Source: Pleurocapsa sp. CCALA 161
GTDB taxonomy: Bacteria > Cyanobacteriota > Cyanobacteriia > Cyanobacteriales > Xenococcaceae
Reading direction: 5' to 3'
Length of the DNA: 47,797 nt
NCBI RefSeq assembly: GCF_003003995.1
Contig: NZ_PVWF01000034.1
Coordinates: 1 to 47,797, forward strand
The position numbers and the translations under genes were made by a program. The notes under the pieces were generated by a model. It made no database searches. It was not told the DNA's origin and was given only the letters and a program-made list of their open reading frames with translations. Positions within the stretch are counted from its first letter, which is position 1. Each line of letters begins with the position of its first letter. Shown in pieces: positions 45,334 through 47,797 of this stretch.

Positions 45334-45990
45334 ATGAGCATCACACCAGAATCAGTCCAAGAGCTATTAAATTCTGAAGACTTTGGCGAGCGGATTCGAG
45401 GTTTAAATCAACTGCGCCAGATTGAACCCACAACTGCCTTCGCTCTTGTGCAGCCAATGATTACCGATAATAATACCCGCGTGCGCTATGCTGCGGTGAG
45501 TCAATTGGATACCCTTGGGGTGAGCGATCAAGATACTGCTTTAAAACTTTTGCGCGATCGCCTATTTAACGATCCAGAACCTGATGTTCAAGCAGCAGCA
45601 GCAGACGCGATTGGCGGTTTAAAGTTAACTGAAGCTTTTGAAGATTTAAACAATGTCTATCACAACACCACTGAATGGCTCGTGCAGTTTAGTATCATTG
45701 CTGCATTAGGCGAATTAGGAGAACCTAAAAGTTTTGCCCTGCTCAAAGAAGCTTTGCATTCTAATAATAATCTTTTACAGACCGCTGCAATCGGTTCGAT
45801 GGGCGAATTGGGAGACCCTCAAGCTATTCCTCTGCTCAAAAACTTTGCCGAGCATGAAGACTGGCAAATACGTTTTCGGCTAGTACAGGCTCTAGGAAGA
45901 TTAGGTGGTGAAGAAGCTAAAGCCATTATTACTAAGCTGGTAGACGACGAATCTGAACAAGTAGCTCAAGAAGCAAAAAATAATCTTTGA
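45334..45990 (+). CDS. nblB: HEAT-repeat protein, NblB / phycobilin-lyase-like family
   Basis: 218 residues forming about five HEAT repeats: RIRGLNQLRQIEP, VRYAAVSQLDTLG, DVQAAAADAIGGL, WLVQFSIIAALGELG, LLQTAAIGSMGELG, WQIRFRLVQALGRLG. The start MSITPESVQELLNSEDFGER matches from memory the NblB family (related to CpcE/CpcF bilin lyases). NblB helps dismantle phycobilisomes during nutrient stress, probably by removing or handling bilins. Synechocystis relatives vary in effect, so the exact role here is open. It is a monocistronic-looking gene. Confidence 0.65.
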   Translation: MSITPESVQELLNSEDFGERIRGLNQLRQIEPTTAFALVQPMITDNNTRVRYAAVSQLDTLGVSDQDTALKLLRDRLFNDPEPDVQAAAADAIGGLKLTEAFEDLNNVYHNTTEWLVQFSIIAALGELGEPKSFALLKEALHSNNNLLQTAAIGSMGELGDPQAIPLLKNFAEHEDWQIRFRLVQALGRLGGEEAKAIITKLVDDESEQVAQEAKNNL

Positions 45991-46196
45991 GCAAATTATT
46001 GAACCTGTTCATTTTAAGACAGGGTGATTAAAGTGTTATCTGTAGTAAGACTAAGTTGCCTAAATCTGCTAAATATGTTTCTTTAAGGTAAATTTTTGCC
46101 TAATTAAAGTTTAGAGTTTCAGTTAAGAGTTAAGATTTTGCTACTTGTTATCAGGATCTTTTGATCTGTGCAGCTAAGTAGCTAATTGTCGCCATC

Positions 46197-47294
46197 ATGT
46201 TATCTAAACTTTTGAGTATTAGTTCTATATCTTTAACTATTTTAGTCTTTTCGTCTTTAATCTCTGCTCAACCAAATTTAATAGTGGCTCAGATCGATCA
46301 ATCTGAGTTAAATAATTTGCTTCTGGCAGGCAATAAATACGTCGAATCACAAAATTATGACAAAGCTTTAGAAACCTACGCAAAAGCAGCGGACATTGAC
46401 GACCAAAATTCCCAGATTTTTTCTGGTATTGGCTATGTGCAAACTCTGAAAAAAAATTATGCTGAAGCAGCAAAAGCTTATCAAAAAGCCGTTAAGTTAT
46501 CTCCAAAAGACCCCAAACTTTATCACGCACTGGGTTTTTGTTTGGGTAATTTGGGCAAGAATTTAGCAGCAGCGGAAGCTTATGAGCAAGCCATCGCTCT
46601 TGAGCCAGATAATTTACAAAATCATTTGGGTTTGGGAGTGGTGCTAGTCAGAGCCGAAGAATACGATCGCGCTGTGGAGACTTACAAAAATATTATTACT
46701 CTAGCGCCTGATAACCAAGAGGCTAAAGATGCTTACAAAATTGCTTCACGGATTTTATTAGACCAACAAAAATATTCAGAAGCGATCGCTCTTTTAGAAG
46801 TAGCCGTAAAACAGCAGCCTTATGAATTAGATCTTAAGTTGCAGTTAGCCAAAGCTCTATTCAACCAGGGAGATATTACAGCAGGACTACAAACCCTAGA
46901 ATTAGCCACGAAGGTTGCTCCCCAAAATCATCTTATTTATCTGCAAATCGGCAAGATTCTATATCAGCAGGGAGAATTAGACCGTGCTTTAGCCGAGTAT
47001 CAGTGGGCAGCCAGACTCAAACCCGATGATCAATCGGCTATTGAGGGTACAGGATTAATTTATCTGGCACAAAAGAATTACTATCGGGCAATTATTGATT
47101 TTCGCCGTTTAACTGAACTTGTACCCAACAACCCGCGAGGCTATCACAACTTAGGTCTTGCCCTCAAAGGTAGAAACAGAGATGAAGAAGCGATCGCTGC
47201 TTTGCAACAGGCTTTGGAGCTATATAAAAATGATGGTAATCAAGAGCAGGCGAATCAAGTGACGAAGTTGATTGCAGAAATTAATCAAGGGTAG
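46197..47294 (+). CDS. TPR-repeat protein with signal peptide
   Basis: 365 residues. Residues 1-32 form a signal sequence (ISLTILVFSSLISAQ). Then about nine tetratricopeptide repeats: NYDKALETYAKAADID, NYAEAAKAYQKAVKLSP, NLAAAEAYEQAIALEP, EYDRAVETYKNIITLAP, KYSEAIALLEVAVKQQP, DITAGLQTLELATKVAP, ELDRALAEYQWAARLKP, NYYRAIIDFRRLTELVP and RDEEAIAALQQALELYK. TPR proteins serve as scaffolds; the partner is unknown. Location is predicted in the periplasm, lumen or anchored at the membrane. Confidence 0.8.
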   Translation: MLSKLLSISSISLTILVFSSLISAQPNLIVAQIDQSELNNLLLAGNKYVESQNYDKALETYAKAADIDDQNSQIFSGIGYVQTLKKNYAEAAKAYQKAVKLSPKDPKLYHALGFCLGNLGKNLAAAEAYEQAIALEPDNLQNHLGLGVVLVRAEEYDRAVETYKNIITLAPDNQEAKDAYKIASRILLDQQKYSEAIALLEVAVKQQPYELDLKLQLAKALFNQGDITAGLQTLELATKVAPQNHLIYLQIGKILYQQGELDRALAEYQWAARLKPDDQSAIEGTGLIYLAQKNYYRAIIDFRRLTELVPNNPRGYHNLGLALKGRNRDEEAIAALQQALELYKNDGNQEQANQVTKLIAEINQG

Positions 47295-47509
47295 AGCAAA
47301 AAATCTTTTAACAGCTAAAAGCTTAGAGCCAAGAGCTACCCCTGTTAAGGTGAGCAAATGTACTAATAAAAAAATATTCATGAGAACATAAAACAAAGCA
47401 TTTAGGGAATATTGCCTGATGATTAATACTATCTTCTCTGAATTTGTCCTCAAGGATACACTCAATGCGATATCCTCATTGGCTTAAGGACAAGAGTGCA
47501 AGCCCTAAC

Positions 47510-47529
47510 CCTAAAGGGTATCGCTTCGC
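47510..47529 (-). repeat. Fourth copy of the dispersed CCTTTAGG element
   Basis: On the minus strand the sequence is GCGAAGCGATACCCTTTAGG (47510-47529). It has no flanking direct repeat and lies just in front of a transposase remnant. Confidence 0.5.
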
Positions 47530-47690
47530 ATATTAAAGAAACTCCAGTAACGGTAATAGTTAGAGGAATTATGGAGATAATTTTTGAACCGACCGCATTA
47601 AATGAATTGTTTGAAACTTATGCAGTCAAGCAATATACGAGAGAGTTGTTGAATTTCCTTCCTCAACTCAATTCTAGCGATTATTTTTAG
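47530..47690 (+). pseudogene. Transposase N-terminal remnant (IS4-like)
   Basis: The frame ETPVTVIVRGIMEIIF, then ALNELFETYAVKQYTRELL, resembles the first 60 residues of an IS4-type transposase found in cyanobacteria (pattern S-P-V-x-V-M-V-R-x-x-M-E, L-N-x-x-F-E, Q-Y-T-R-x-L-L-F). After about 40 residues the match ends and the frame stops at 47688-47690. There is no ATG for the upstream part; the Met at 47571 is internal. The body of the element and the catalytic DDE region are missing. The 47295-47509 stretch before it has no gene. Confidence 0.45.
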
Positions 47691-47699
47691 TCGAAACTC

Positions 47700-47797
47700 T
47701 AGATTCAACCAAAAGTGGACTCATCTGACTCCTCCCGTGGAGACCCCCGCTAAAACCGAGGCGGGTGTATTGAGCGCAGCGAATACCGCCTCGGTTT
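47700..47797 (-). mobile_element. Probable IS end with a 12-bp hairpin at the window edge
   Basis: AAACCGAGGCGG (47753-47764) and CCGCCTCGGTTT (47786-47797) are perfect inverted arms with an inner TATT/AATA stem. On the minus strand this is followed by GCGGGGGTCTCCACGGGAGG and AGTCAGATGAG. Hairpin plus GGGAGGA plus TCA resembles the end at 1-79, in the opposite orientation. It is an IS200/IS605-type candidate; family and boundaries need a search. Confidence 0.35.

Overview
The window reads as a piece of a cyanobacterial chromosome. Evidence: dense HIP1 octamers (GCGATCGC and one-base variants) in genes and gaps; photosynthesis genes (phosphoribulokinase, ferredoxin-NADP reductase with a phycobilisome-linker domain, an FtsH2-type protease, a Psb34-like protein, an NblB-like HEAT protein, CrtO ketolase); several families largely confined to cyanobacteria or plastids (CGLD27/Ycf36-like, DUF3120, DUF1400, DUF4112); and heptanucleotide tandem repeats. 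Base composition is AT-leaning. I cannot name the species; a coccoid or pleurocapsalean type is a guess from family resemblance. I recognised no rRNA, tRNA, CRISPR array or prophage. Both window ends carry hairpin plus GGGAGGA sequences resembling IS200/IS605 right ends, so the window may be a contig bounded by repeats.

Layout. 1-460: an IS end abutting a broken methyltransferase gene. 458-6142: crtO convergent with thrB, then a large GH57/DUF3536 gene. 6143-7052: a gene-poor gap with a DUF2267 remnant and a short dispersed repeat. 7053-12133: prk divergent from petH, then ftsH with a clear terminator. 12629-15501: a PAS-GGDEF-EAL cyclic-di-GMP enzyme, a response regulator that ends in a membrane helix, and a small conserved-looking gene. 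15655-21994: a minus-strand run with an alpha/beta hydrolase, a tight MscS / degenerate ATPase-like / MscS cluster, an FTR1 permease, DUF4112 and DUF1499. 22143-25061: murD and a cNMP-domain histidine kinase. 25157-30969: a single-module NRPS with an N-terminal formyltransferase, flanked by an unknown gene and a stand-alone DUF1400 protein. 31424-34030: the set yqeK-rsfS-CGLD27-asparaginase. 34403-39477: a lipoprotein, an unknown GTG-start gene, an RsbW-type kinase, truB, a pentapeptide-repeat protein, psb34 and a GH24 lysozyme. 39595-47294: an ABC exporter, DUF3120, a lone Opp/Dpp-type permease, a small gene followed by about 23 heptad repeats, a CBS protein, an NblB-like protein and a TPR protein. 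47295-47797: a transposase remnant and a second IS-like end.

Most genes are housekeeping or photosynthetic. The main accessory candidates are: (1) the 1456-residue formyltransferase / half-condensation / adenylation / carrier / thioesterase protein, whose adenylation pocket reads DLYNLSLIWK, the published cysteine-type code; (2) the MscS / ATPase-like / MscS cluster; (3) the tail-anchored response regulator; and (4) a 17-20 bp dispersed element with core GCGAAGC-N-TA-CCTTTAGG, two copies of which sit between perfect direct repeats of different lengths.
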